A DNA stretch of 64,000 bases from Duganella lactea. Lineage in GTDB: Bacteria > Pseudomonadota > Gammaproteobacteria > Burkholderiales > Burkholderiaceae_D. A model generated the notes under the pieces. That model was given only the letters and a program-made list of their open reading frames with translations. It was not told the DNA's origin and ran no database searches. The position numbers and the translations under genes were made by a program. Of this stretch, positions 10,103 to 18,880 are shown piece after piece; the first letter of the stretch is position 1; the number at the start of each line of letters is the position of its first letter. Location: assembly GCF_009857505.1 (NCBI RefSeq), contig NZ_WWCP01000019.1:1-64000 (forward strand), read 5' to 3'.

Positions 10103-11251
10103 ATGAAACCAGCAATCTCCACCCTCGCCTGCGCCCTCGCCACCCTTGCCGCCCTGGCTTTCAGCGGCTGCGCGCCGCTTGCGCCGCGCCATGCGGACAC
10201 GGTCTCGCAACTGCGCTTCATCGGTGAGCAGCGCCTGCCCTGGCATCAGCACTATCAGGGCACGCTGGTCGGCGGCCTGTCCGGCATCGATTACGACGCC
10301 GCCAACGATGAATGGGTGATGATCAGCGACGACCGCTCGCAATACAATCCGGCGCGCTACTACCGCGCCAAACTGGCCTTCGACCGGCACGAGTTCACGT
10401 CGGTCCGGCTGACCGGCGTCCACACGCTGCTGCAACCCGATGGCACGGCCTATCCGTCCAAGGCGGCGTACCAGCCCGGCGTGGGCGCGGTGCCGGATCT
10501 GGAGTCGATGCGGGTCGATCCGCGCGACGCGAGTATCTGGTATGCCAGCGAGGGCGATGTGCGGCTGGGGCTCGATCCGTTTGTGCGTCACGCAACGCGC
10601 GACGGCCGGTATCTGGCCACCTTGCCGCTGCCGCCGATGTTCAGCGTCACCACCCAGCGTATATCGGGGCCGCGCAACAACCAGGCTTTCGAAGGCATCA
10701 GCTTCACGCCGGATGGCAACACGCTGTGGGTGTCGCTGGAGGGGCCGATGTATCAGGATGGTCCGGAGCCCGACCCGCAACACGGCGCGCCGGCCCGCAT
10801 CACGCACTTTACACGCGAGGGCAAGATGCTGGGCCAGTACGTCTATCCGCTGGACCCGATTCCGGCGCGGCCGGGACCGGGCAAGGCGGCCGATAACGGC
10901 ATCTCGGAGATACTGGCGCTCAGCGACAGCAAACTGCTGGTGCTGGAACGCGCCGGCGTGCAGGCCGCCGATGGCAGCTATCGCACCTTTGTGCGCATCT
11001 ATGCGGTAGACAGCGCCGACGCGACCGATGTGCGGCAACTGGCCACGCTGAAGGATGCGTCGTTCACGCCGTTGCGCAAACGGCTGGTGCTGGACCTCGA
11101 TAGCCTCAAGCTGCCGCAGCTCGACAATCTGGAGGGAATGGCGTTCGGCCCGCGCCTAGACGGCGGCCACGCCAGCCTGGTGCTGGTCTCCGACGACAAC
11201 TTCAACCAGGCCGAGGTTACCCAGTTCCTGCTGTTTGAAGTCATCCCCTGA
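10103..11251 (+). CDS. esterase-like phytase-family lipoprotein
   Basis: Exported lipoprotein of 382 residues. A signal peptide with a lipobox (LAFSGC, acylated Cys near residue 24) precedes a domain resembling 'esterase-like activity of phytase' (PF13449-type beta propeller): conserved features include GGLSGIDYD, WVMISDDRSQ, PDLESMRVDP, NNQAFEGISFTPDG, and LDNLEGMAFGP near the end. Such proteins are often phosphodiesterase- or esterase-like, but the substrate is unknown. It follows the COG0523 gene by 14 bases and may be read with it, though a role in zinc handling is not evident. Its last 96 bases overlap the 3' end of recQ on the opposite strand. Confidence 0.82.
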   Translation: MKPAISTLACALATLAALAFSGCAPLAPRHADTVSQLRFIGEQRLPWHQHYQGTLVGGLSGIDYDAANDEWVMISDDRSQYNPARYYRAKLAFDRHEFTSVRLTGVHTLLQPDGTAYPSKAAYQPGVGAVPDLESMRVDPRDASIWYASEGDVRLGLDPFVRHATRDGRYLATLPLPPMFSVTTQRISGPRNNQAFEGISFTPDGNTLWVSLEGPMYQDGPEPDPQHGAPARITHFTREGKMLGQYVYPLDPIPARPGPGKAADNGISEILALSDSKLLVLERAGVQAADGSYRTFVRIYAVDSADATDVRQLATLKDASFTPLRKRLVLDLDSLKLPQLDNLEGMAFGPRLDGGHASLVLVSDDNFNQAEVTQFLLFEVIP

Positions 11252-12484
11252 GATGGCCGGCGGCGTCCGGCAATTGTCGCAGCGGCAGCAACGCTCGAAG
11301 CCCGGCGCCAGGTCGCCGAAGTAATCCAGCAACAGCTTCCAGCGGCAAAAGCCGCTTTGCGCGTAGCTGATCATGCGTTCCAGCTTTTCGCGGTCCAGCT
11401 CGTGCTTTTCATCGGGCGCCTTGCTCTTCATGAGGAAGAATTTCTGCAGCCGCGTGTCGTCGTGGTAGTACAGCAGCGTGCATTCGGCGTCTTCGCCATC
11501 GCGGCCGGCGCGGCCCGATTCCTGATAATAGGCTTCGAGATTGCCTGGCACTTGCAGATGAATCACGAAACGCGTGTCGGTTTTGTCGATGCCCATGCCG
11601 AAGGCGTTGGTGGCGACCATGACGCGGCGCTCGCCGTTCATGAACAGATTCTGGTTCTCGCTGCGTACGGCCGACTTCAGCCGGCCGTGATACAAGGTCA
11701 CGCTTTCGCCGGCGTCGGCCAGCAACTGGCAGGTCTCCTTCACCGCCTTGACGGTGGCCGCGTAGACGATGCCGACACCCGGCGTGTCGCGCACCAGTTC
11801 CAGCAGCGTGGCGTTCTTTTCGTCCGGATTGGTGACCTGACGCACCCGGTATTGCAGGTTGGGCCGGTAGATGCCGGTGTTCACCACGCGCAGTCGCGGG
11901 CGCGCCAGCTGCACGCGGATATCGGCGATGACGTCATCGGTGGCGGTGGCGGTCAGCGCCAGGACCTGCGGCTGCCCCAACGCCTCAAGCGCGGCGCCGA
12001 TGTCGAGATAGGCCGGACGGAAGTCATGCCCCCATTGTGAAATGCAGTGTGCCTCGTCAATGACCACCAGCGCGATATCGGACTGCCGTAGCAACTCACG
12101 GAATTCCGCCGTGGCCAAACGCTCGGGCGTGCAAAAGATGATGTCCTTGCCCGCGTGTTCGATGGATTCGAGCGCCTCCAGCTCCTCGGCGCGCGACAGG
12201 CTGCTGTTCACCTGGGCGGCGCTGGCGATGCCGGCCTCCTCCAGCTTCTCCGCCTGGTCCTTCATCAGCGAGATCAACGGCGACACCACCACCGTGACGC
12301 CTGGCATCAGGCGCGCCGGCAACTGGTAGCACAAGGACTTGCCGCTGCCGGTCGGCATGACGGCCAGCGTGTCGTGGCCGGTCAGCACGCTATCGATGAC
12401 GCGACGCTGGCCATCGCGCAGCGCCGTGATGCCGAACACCTTGCGCAGCAGGCGGTCTATCTGGGTATTGAGGGAAGTAGCCAT
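11156..12484 (-). CDS. recQ: RecQ-family ATP-dependent DNA helicase, short form
   Basis: 3'-5' DNA helicase, 442 residues from the ATG at 12484; upstream in-frame starts add a poor N-terminus. The helicase motifs are intact: MPTGSGKSLCYQLP (Walker A), DEAHCISQWGHDFRP (motif II), LTATATDD (motif III), TNAFGMGIDK and QESGRAGRDG (motifs V and VI). A zinc-binding region follows (GFCRWKLLLDYFGD, CCRCDNC). The winged-helix and HRDC domains of the 609-residue E. coli RecQ are missing. The last 30 or so residues are read antisense to the preceding lipoprotein gene and do not look like a domain, so the ancestral C-terminus may have been lost. The helicase core should still be active. Confidence 0.88.
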   Translation of the reverse strand: MATSLNTQIDRLLRKVFGITALRDGQRRVIDSVLTGHDTLAVMPTGSGKSLCYQLPARLMPGVTVVVSPLISLMKDQAEKLEEAGIASAAQVNSSLSRAEELEALESIEHAGKDIIFCTPERLATAEFRELLRQSDIALVVIDEAHCISQWGHDFRPAYLDIGAALEALGQPQVLALTATATDDVIADIRVQLARPRLRVVNTGIYRPNLQYRVRQVTNPDEKNATLLELVRDTPGVGIVYAATVKAVKETCQLLADAGESVTLYHGRLKSAVRSENQNLFMNGERRVMVATNAFGMGIDKTDTRFVIHLQVPGNLEAYYQESGRAGRDGEDAECTLLYYHDDTRLQKFFLMKSKAPDEKHELDREKLERMISYAQSGFCRWKLLLDYFGDLAPGFERCCRCDNCRTPPAISGDDFKQQELGNLGLVEVVVGDQHQAGVAAV

Positions 12485-12569
12485 GGCCGCAGCGTAGTGG
12501 AATGTCATGCGCCGCTCTGTACGGCGGCACACGATGCCATCGCTTTCGACGCCGCCGCGACGCCAGGCA

Positions 12570-13973
12570 TCACCATCCGATATCCTTCAGCAGCGGATAC
12601 GTCAGATCGTCGGGCGGCTTGACCTCGTGCCGCAGGTCGCCGTTGATGGCCGGCTCCATCAGCTGGTTGGGCCGGGCGCTGGTGTCGTAGTGCGACACCG
12701 ACGACCCCGGCTGGTTGGGACGCGGGGCATACATCAGCACCCGCCCCAGCGGATCGGTGCCGGCGCGCACGGCCAGATTGACGCCGAGATTGGCATACAG
12801 GCCCGAGCGCGTACGCGTGCGCTGGGCGATGGCGCTCTTCAGCGCCTGGCCGTCCTCCCGCGTGATGCGCACCACCGGGATGACGATGGCCGGGTCGCTG
12901 CCGCCCAGGTCCGGCGGCGGCGCGCCGGGCACATTGTCGGCGACGATGATACCGATGGCGCCGGCGTCCTGCACATGGCGCGCCTTGATGATGAAGGTGC
13001 AGCCGCCGCGATCGAGCAGCGCGATCTTGCCGCGCACCGCGCGCGCGTTCAGCGGCGACAGCGGCGCGCAGGCCAGGCCCAGGTCGGGTGGCGTGTCGAC
13101 CACCGGCATCACCTCGCCGGTCAGGCCGGGACTGGCCAGCGGCGGGCCGAAACTGGCGGTGCCGATCTGGTAGACGCCGGCCACGTCCGGCGGCGCCAGC
13201 ACGGTCAGGATCGGCGTGCCGGGCTGCAGCACGATGCGCGCCGCGTTGCTGACCTGAACGCCGTTCCACACCAGCTTGCCGGACTTGACGGCCGAGGCGG
13301 CGCGTTCGGCGTCGGTCATGTCTTTCCACACCTTGCCGGTGGTGGTGTCGAGCAGGAAGTAGTCCCAGATGCTGGGGGTGCCGGCCAGCAGTTCGCCGGT
13401 CTCGTCATCGGTGTAGGTCTGGAAGCCGAGCCCGTGGGCGAACTCGTGCAGCAGCACCGTGACCAAATCGGTGTTGGGACCGTGGTGGTTGTCCAGACCG
13501 AGGTAGAACGGCGAGCCGGTCAGGCAGCCGGGCTGGCCGAGGTTGACGTTGAAGCGGGCCCGCAGATCGGGCACTTCGGGGTCGGCGTCGAAGCCGATCA
13601 GCTTGTTGGTTTCGGCCTTGCCGTACCAGGCGTTGGGGTGCGGCGCGCCGGGAAAATCGGCAAACACTTCCAGCGCGCCGGCGCTGCCCAGCACGGCGGC
13701 GGTGTCGGTGCACGGCAAGGCGTCCCAGGTGGCCAGTACACGGATCGGCACGCTGCTGTCGAGCGTCTCGCCCCACTTGCTGGCGGCGGCCTGAAACGCG
13801 TTCAGCCGTTGCGCGCCCAGCGTGGTGCCGGTGTTGCCGCCGACCGGCACCGCCGGCGCCGCGTCGTTGAAGCCGACGCCGGGCGGGTCGCCGTTGACGA
13901 TGGTGATGGTGGCGGCGGCCCAGCTGAGGCTGGAGAACAGCAGCGCCGCAATCGCGGTGAGCACGGTTTTCAT
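12570..13973 (-). CDS. secreted PA-domain zinc metallopeptidase-like protein
   Basis: Exported protein of 467 residues with a signal peptide (MKTVLTAIAALLFSSLS, cleavage after WAA). A metallopeptidase signature HEFAHGLGF lies at residues 176-184, with an HExxH zinc site at 176-180. It is interrupted or followed by a protease-associated domain (about residues 270-385; GKIALLDRGGCTFIIKA, AIGIIVADN). A C-terminal part resembles the closing region of such peptidases (LMEPAI, LLKDIGW). It starts with an ATGA overlap on the stop of the upstream PEP-CTERM gene, which implies coupled translation. It has no sorting motif itself, so it should be periplasmic or secreted. Substrate unknown; a processing role for the partner is only a guess. 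Confidence 0.8.
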   Translation of the reverse strand: MKTVLTAIAALLFSSLSWAAATITIVNGDPPGVGFNDAAPAVPVGGNTGTTLGAQRLNAFQAAASKWGETLDSSVPIRVLATWDALPCTDTAAVLGSAGALEVFADFPGAPHPNAWYGKAETNKLIGFDADPEVPDLRARFNVNLGQPGCLTGSPFYLGLDNHHGPNTDLVTVLLHEFAHGLGFQTYTDDETGELLAGTPSIWDYFLLDTTTGKVWKDMTDAERAASAVKSGKLVWNGVQVSNAARIVLQPGTPILTVLAPPDVAGVYQIGTASFGPPLASPGLTGEVMPVVDTPPDLGLACAPLSPLNARAVRGKIALLDRGGCTFIIKARHVQDAGAIGIIVADNVPGAPPPDLGGSDPAIVIPVVRITREDGQALKSAIAQRTRTRSGLYANLGVNLAVRAGTDPLGRVLMYAPRPNQPGSSVSHYDTSARPNQLMEPAINGDLRHEVKPPDDLTYPLLKDIGW

Positions 13974-14995
13974 TGACGTTCTCCTGACCGGGGTTGGCAG
14001 CGATGGTCGATGCCGCCATCGGTGTTTTTGCGGGCGGTGGCGTAGCGGGCCTGGCGCTCCTCCAGCATCAGGCTGACGCCGCCGTGTTGCGGGCGCGCCA
14101 GTTGCGGCGGCGCCTGGCGGGCCAGCGGCGCGTTGGCACGGGCGGCGGCCCTCAGCAGCGCGGCCTGCTCGGGATCGGGCCGGGTCAGCTGGCCGGTCAG
14201 CGGGTCCTTGTAGGCCATGAAGCCGCCAGGCGCGACCGGCGTTGACGCCGCCGTCTGGGCCACCGCGGTGACGTGGGGGAATTGCATGAGCCCGTGATCC
14301 CCGGCGTGGGCGGCGACCGCCAGCGACGACAAACCAAGCGCCGCCAGCCAGTTGCGCCGGGCACGCGGCCGGCTGCGTGGCCACCGGCCCAGCGCCAGTG
14401 CGCCCAGGCACATCAGGGCGATGGTCGCCGGCTCGGGAATCGCGCTGACGCTGATGGTGTCGATGCCGATGTAATTGCCATTGAGACGGGTATCGTCGGC
14501 GACGTAGCGGAAGGCGAAGCGGCCGTTGGCGGGCGCGGCCAGCCCGTTGACCTGCAAGGCAAGGTCTTGCCAGCCGGTGTCGGTGGCCGATTCATAGCCG
14601 GCCAGCAAGGAATAGCCGGCGCCGCTATCGAGATAGACTTCGACCCGGTCCAGCGCGCCCTCCCCCAGCAGCCGCAGCGAGAAGTTCAGCGTTTCGCCGT
14701 TGACCAGCAGCAGCGCGGGCGTGTACAGCCAGTTGTCGATGGCGCCACCAAAGGCGGCGTTGTTGAAATTGGCGGCGATGTAGGAATCGGCCGGACCGGC
14801 GGCGGCCGGAAAGAAAGCCTGGTTGCCCTGGAACCAGCTGGTGCCGCCGGGTGGTGAGCTGCGGTTGTCGAACCGCCAGCCTTTGGCGGCCAGCGTCGTG
14901 ATATCGTCAAAGCCTTCAACCAGCAAAGGCGCTGCAACAGCGGAGCAACTGGCGGTGACTGCAAGCAGCCCCGCCAGACGTGTGAACAAGTTCAT
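13970..14995 (-). CDS. PEP-CTERM protein with an extra C-terminal domain
   Basis: Exported protein of 341 residues: signal peptide (about 1-22, cleavage after AVAA), a jelly-roll-like extracellular domain of the choice-of-anchor type (about 25-183), then a PEP-CTERM sorting signal (IPEPATIALMCLGALALG, residues 186-203) and an arginine-rich cluster. Normally the protein would stop there. Instead it continues with a second signal-peptide-like stretch (residues 213-231, RRNWLAALGLSSL with AHA at its end) and about 110 more residues rich in Ala, Arg and Gln. The arrangement resembles what NCBI calls post-PEP-CTERM domains. No in-frame ATG or GTG precedes the second part, so it is one ORF. It is coupled to the metallopeptidase gene by ATGA. 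Confidence 0.8.
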   Translation of the reverse strand: MNLFTRLAGLLAVTASCSAVAAPLLVEGFDDITTLAAKGWRFDNRSSPPGGTSWFQGNQAFFPAAAGPADSYIAANFNNAAFGGAIDNWLYTPALLLVNGETLNFSLRLLGEGALDRVEVYLDSGAGYSLLAGYESATDTGWQDLALQVNGLAAPANGRFAFRYVADDTRLNGNYIGIDTISVSAIPEPATIALMCLGALALGRWPRSRPRARRNWLAALGLSSLAVAAHAGDHGLMQFPHVTAVAQTAASTPVAPGGFMAYKDPLTGQLTRPDPEQAALLRAAARANAPLARQAPPQLARPQHGGVSLMLEERQARYATARKNTDGGIDHRCQPRSGERQ

Positions 14996-15158
14996 GTCAT
15001 CCCCCAGAAGTAGTTGTGCGGCTCAACCTGCTTTGGTTAGACTGGGTCATGGTTGTTGAGTTCCCGGGCATGTGAATAATGTATGGGCTGGCGATCGACG
15101 GCGCTTGCCGGGGAAACTCGGCATGGGTCGCGGCTTTCGCCGCGACGACGTGGGGCGG

Positions 15159-15206
15159 TTTTTCTCGATGTTTTTCTCTATGTTTTTCTCTATGTTTTTC
15201 TCTATG
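15159..15206 (+). repeat. four tandem copies of a 12-base unit
   Basis: The unit TTTTTCTCTATG occurs four times in a row (15159, 15171, 15183, 15195); only the first copy differs, with G for T at one position. It lies about 50 bases upstream of the -10 element of the TonB receptor gene. Copy-number change by slippage would alter upstream spacing in steps of 12 bases. Confidence 0.95.
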
Positions 15207-15255
15207 TAACGCGCAGGTAAAGACGTGTAAATGCGCCGGTTGGCGCGGGGTGCGC

Positions 15256-15264
15256 TGGTATAAT
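15256..15264 (+). promoter_or_regulatory. extended -10 promoter element for the TonB receptor
   Basis: TGGTATAAT matches an extended -10 (TGnTATAAT) exactly. It lies 39 bases before the chosen ATG at 15304. No good -35 hexamer is found 16-18 bases upstream, as often seen with extended -10 promoters. Confidence 0.5.
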
Positions 15265-15303
15265 GGCAACTCTACCGTACAGAGACGGTGTGCCGTCCAG
15301 ACC

Positions 15304-17565
15304 ATGCAAAAGATCCTGCTTACCTGCTGCCTGACCGGCAGCGCGATTCTGCCTGCTTACGCCCAAACCACCACCCCCGACAAGCCAGCCACCAAGCCAG
15401 CCGCCGCGACCAAGACCCAGGAAGCCGCCGCGGTCGTGCCGGAGGTGACGGTATCGGCCGAGCGCCCGACCAACCGCATCGACCGCCAGGTCTACGATGT
15501 CAAATCCGACGTTTCCAGCACCAACGGCACCGCCGCCGATGCGCTCAACAACGTGCCGTCAGTCAACGTCGATCCGGACGGCAGCCTGACGCTGCGCGGC
15601 AGCAGCAATGTGCAGGTCATGATCGATGGCAAGCCGTCGGCGATGCTGCAAGGCGACAACCGCGGCCCGGCCCTGCAAGCCATGGCGGCCGACGACATCG
15701 AGTCGATCGAGGTGATCAACAATCCCGGCGCGCAGTTCGGCAACGAGGCCGGCGGCGGCCCGATCCTGAATCTGGTGATGCGCCGCAACCGCAAGCCGGG
15801 CGGCGTGACCACGGTCAACGCCAACGGCGGCACCGCCGGCCGCTACAACAGCGCCGTCAACAGCAGCTACAACGAGGGCGCCTGGGGTTTCCAGGGCAGC
15901 GCCAACGTGCGCCACGACGGCCGCAACTCGGTGGCCGAGGTCACTCGCGACCGGCTCGACCCGACCAGCGGCCAGTTCGTGCACAGCAGCCAGGAATCGT
16001 CCGGCCGCGGCCTGAACGACATGGCCGGCCTGAACGGCAGCGTCAGCTACAACCTGAACCAGAACGACACGCTGACCGGCAGCGCCTCCTACAACAGCCG
16101 CACCAACGACCAGCACGCCACCGACCACTACGTCAACGGCGCCACCGGCCTGATCCCTGCCAGCGATTATGTGCGCGACGCCGTGCGCAACGGCGACAGC
16201 ACCAACTTCGGCTGGGGCGGCCGCTACGACCACAAGGGCGCGCTGCCCGGCGAAACGCTGAAGATCGACCTGCGTGTATCGGCCTCGGAAAACCAGAACG
16301 ACAGCGACTACGCCAACACCTATGCGACCGCCGGCATGATCGACACGCGCGCCCGGCAGCACAACCAGTTCAGCACCCGCATAGTCGACTTCACCGGCGA
16401 CTACGAGCGGCCGCTGTGGGGCGGCACCGCCAAGGCGGGCTACAAGGTGGCCACCAACAACAACGAGAACAGCACGCTGTACACCGACATCGATCCGTTC
16501 ACCGGCACCGCGCGCGTCAACAACGGCCGCAGCAATGCCTATGAGCTGGACGAAACCGTGTACGCGCTATACGGCAGCTATCAGATGCGGCTGAGCGAGC
16601 GCTGGGGCGCGCTGGCCGGCCTGCGCACCGAGTACACCGACATGGACATTGACCAGATCACCGGCGGCGTCAAGGCGAAGAACCACTACATCAACTACAT
16701 TCCCAGCGCCTACGCGACCTACAAGGTCAGCAACGATGCCAACCTGCGCTTCTCGTATGCGCGCCGCATCCGCCGTCCGAATGCCAACGACCTCAATCCG
16801 TATGTGACCTACCGCGACGAGCTCAACGTCTCCTCGGGCAATCCCAACCTCAAGCCGACCAAGACCGACTCGTTTGAGGTCGGCTACGAAACGCGTTTCG
16901 GCGGTCTGGAAACCAATCTGCGCGGCTACTACCGCCGCGACACCGACGCCATCGTCGATTACCGCTACTTCGTGGCGCCGAACGTGCTGCTGACCACCAA
17001 GGCCAATGGCGAAGGCAGCCATTCGAGCGGGCTGGAATTTACCGTCAGCGGCAAGCTGACGCCGGCGCTGACCTTGAACACCAGCGGCAATCTGATGCGT
17101 GCGCAGCAGAGCTTCTACGACGATACCGGCGTGCTGGTCGAGCGCACCGCCAATTCGCTGAGCGGACGCGTGCGGTTAAACTATCAGTACGATCCGGCCA
17201 ACCAGTTCCAGGTGGCGTTGCAGATGATGGGCAAGCAGTTGTCCGGCCAGGGCTATCGTTCGCCCAACCATTCGGTCAACGCCAGCTGGCGCCATATCCT
17301 GTCGCCGCAACTGACGCTGGTGGCGAATGTAACGGACATCTTTAACACCAACAAGATGGAGACCATCGTCGACAGCAACACGCTGCGCGAGACCAGCACC
17401 CGCCGCTTCGATGGCCGCGTGGTGTATCTCGGCCTGTCGTACCGCTTCGGCGGCACGGCGTCCAGCGCCGACAAGCGCGACGAAGGCGGCTGGGGGCCGC
17501 GTCCCGGCGGACCGGGTGGCCCTGGCGGCCCCGGCCCCGGCTTCGGACCGCCGCCGGGCGCCTGA
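15304..17565 (+). CDS. TonB-dependent outer-membrane receptor with Gly/Pro tail
   Basis: Outer-membrane receptor of 753 residues. The ATG at 15304 opens a proper signal peptide (MQKILLTCCLTGSAI, cleavage after YAQ); longer upstream frames read through the repeats and are rejected. After a Pro/Ala/Lys linker comes a carboxypeptidase-less plug (about 50-165; ALNNVPSVNVDPDG, TLRGSSNVQVMIDG, IEVINNPGAQFG), then a barrel of the outer-membrane beta-barrel/CirA type with SYARRIRRPNANDLNPY near residue 485. The terminal strand reads YLGLSYRFGG at about residue 715, after which an unusual 35-residue Gly/Pro-rich tail follows. Most receptors end at that aromatic residue. No cotranscribed partner is present, so the ligand is unknown. 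Confidence 0.88.
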   Translation: MQKILLTCCLTGSAILPAYAQTTTPDKPATKPAAATKTQEAAAVVPEVTVSAERPTNRIDRQVYDVKSDVSSTNGTAADALNNVPSVNVDPDGSLTLRGSSNVQVMIDGKPSAMLQGDNRGPALQAMAADDIESIEVINNPGAQFGNEAGGGPILNLVMRRNRKPGGVTTVNANGGTAGRYNSAVNSSYNEGAWGFQGSANVRHDGRNSVAEVTRDRLDPTSGQFVHSSQESSGRGLNDMAGLNGSVSYNLNQNDTLTGSASYNSRTNDQHATDHYVNGATGLIPASDYVRDAVRNGDSTNFGWGGRYDHKGALPGETLKIDLRVSASENQNDSDYANTYATAGMIDTRARQHNQFSTRIVDFTGDYERPLWGGTAKAGYKVATNNNENSTLYTDIDPFTGTARVNNGRSNAYELDETVYALYGSYQMRLSERWGALAGLRTEYTDMDIDQITGGVKAKNHYINYIPSAYATYKVSNDANLRFSYARRIRRPNANDLNPYVTYRDELNVSSGNPNLKPTKTDSFEVGYETRFGGLETNLRGYYRRDTDAIVDYRYFVAPNVLLTTKANGEGSHSSGLEFTVSGKLTPALTLNTSGNLMRAQQSFYDDTGVLVERTANSLSGRVRLNYQYDPANQFQVALQMMGKQLSGQGYRSPNHSVNASWRHILSPQLTLVANVTDIFNTNKMETIVDSNTLRETSTRRFDGRVVYLGLSYRFGGTASSADKRDEGGWGPRPGGPGGPGGPGPGFGPPPGA

Positions 17566-17578
17566 TATCAGGCCGGCG

Positions 17579-18880
17579 TCACGGTGTTTTGAACCACACG
17601 GTGACGCACAAGCCACGCCCCGCTTCGCCCTCGCTTAACACGATGTCGGCCTGATGATGGTCGGCGATGTTGCGGACGATCGACAGGCCAAGGCCGCAGC
17701 CCCATACCTGCTGGCCGTCCGGCCGGAAGAAACGGTCGAACAGCCGCGCGCGATATTCGGCCGCCACACCGGGGCCGTTATCGCGCACGCGTAACAGCGG
17801 GCGGCAGTTTTCCCAGGCCGTCTGCAAATCCACCTTGCCGCCCGGCTGCGTGTAGCGCAGCGCATTGTCGATCAGATTATTCAGCAGCACGCGCAGGCCG
17901 TCGGCGTCGGCCACGATCACCACTTGCGCCGGCGCCTCGACACCCAGATCGATGTTACGGCTGTCGGCCAGCGCGGAATGGTCGGCCACCGCCGCCTCCA
18001 GCAGCAAGCCCAGATCGACCTGCCGCCGCTGCGCCGCGCCGAGCGGCGTTTCATGGCGCGCCAGGCTGAGTAGCTGGCGAACCAGATGCGTGCCGCGGTC
18101 CAGCCGCTCGTGCAGCTTGGCCAGCGCCACCTGCCGCGCCTCGTCGCTGCCGGCCCGTTCCACCAGTTGCAATTGCAGCTTGAGTGCCGTCAGCGGCGAA
18201 CGCAGTTCGTGCGCCGCGTCGGCGACGAAAGTGCGCTGCGCCGTCAACGCCACTTCAAAGCGCTGCATCAATCCATTCAAGGCCTGCGCCACCGGTCGCA
18301 GCTCCGGCGGCATGTCTTGCGTCGGCAGCGGCGTCAGTGCGTCCGGCGTGCGGCCTTCCACCGCCTGCGCCAGCCGGCGCATCGGCCGCAGCGCGCGCCC
18401 CACCACCACCACGATAAGCACCGCCAGCAGCGCGCCGAACAACAGCAGCGGCGCGCCGGCGCGCAAGGCCATGCTGACCGCCAGCGCGTCGCGCACCGCC
18501 ATCCGCTGCGCCACCTGCACATAGTGGCCGCGCCGGCTCTCGCCGTACAGGCGCCATGGCTCGCCGTCGACCATCGCCATCGAAAAACCCCGCACCGCGT
18601 AGCGCGGCAGCTCCTGCCGGCCAAGCACCAGCGATTGCGCATGGCCATCGTCATCCCAGGCCTGCAACACGAATTCTTCCTCGGGATCTTCGGCCACCGG
18701 CAGGCCGCTGTCCGGCGCGAATTCGTGCGGCAACGCCGCCGCCAGCTGGCGCAGCTGAAGGTCCGCCAGTTCGTTGGTCTCGCTCAGCAGCACGTGATAT
18801 AACGACACGCCCGCGCCCAGCACGCACAGCAGCATCGCGCCCATCAGGCCAAGCAGCAGCTGGCGGCGAATGGACATCAT
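17579..18880 (-). CDS. pmrB: PmrB/QseC-like sensor histidine kinase
   Basis: Inner-membrane histidine kinase, 433 residues. The first transmembrane helix (about 8-30) is followed by a periplasmic domain of about 110 residues that contains an acidic EDPEEEF stretch (residues 64-70, an ExxE pattern like the metal site of PmrB). A second helix (about 143-162), HAMP-like linker, HisKA with phospho-acceptor His224 (DAAHELRSPLTAL), and HATPase_c with N box (LLNNLIDNALRYT) and G boxes (DNGPGVA, GCGLGLSIV) follow. The start codons ATGATG overlap the TGA of the response regulator gene. It is last in the arnT operon. PmrB is preferred over QseC because of the neighbouring lipid A genes; the naming is an inference. 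Confidence 0.85.
   Translation of the reverse strand: MMSIRRQLLLGLMGAMLLCVLGAGVSLYHVLLSETNELADLQLRQLAAALPHEFAPDSGLPVAEDPEEEFVLQAWDDDGHAQSLVLGRQELPRYAVRGFSMAMVDGEPWRLYGESRRGHYVQVAQRMAVRDALAVSMALRAGAPLLLFGALLAVLIVVVVGRALRPMRRLAQAVEGRTPDALTPLPTQDMPPELRPVAQALNGLMQRFEVALTAQRTFVADAAHELRSPLTALKLQLQLVERAGSDEARQVALAKLHERLDRGTHLVRQLLSLARHETPLGAAQRRQVDLGLLLEAAVADHSALADSRNIDLGVEAPAQVVIVADADGLRVLLNNLIDNALRYTQPGGKVDLQTAWENCRPLLRVRDNGPGVAAEYRARLFDRFFRPDGQQVWGCGLGLSIVRNIADHHQADIVLSEGEAGRGLCVTVWFKTP

Larger units (their letters stand above)
14996..15303. other. 308-base intergenic region, no gene seen
   Basis: Divergent region between the PEP-CTERM gene and the TonB receptor gene. It holds a stem-loop at 15127-15146 (GTCGCGGC-tttc-GCCGCGAC), four 12-base tandem repeats at 15159-15206, and an extended -10 element at 15256-15264. 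No convincing coding sequence was found; the short minus-strand frame across the repeats would encode a low-complexity HREK repeat. A small RNA ending at the stem-loop plus T-rich repeat is possible but not supported by a promoter. Confidence 0.5.

Noticed and set aside
15079..15303. N-terminal extension of the TonB receptor
   Set aside because: The frame is open through the tandem repeats, but the ATG at 15304 gives the signal peptide and lies behind the promoter element.
17560..17573. 14-base palindrome GCCTGATATCAGGC at the TonB receptor stop
   Set aside because: Too short and without a T-run; it could arise by chance around the stop codon.
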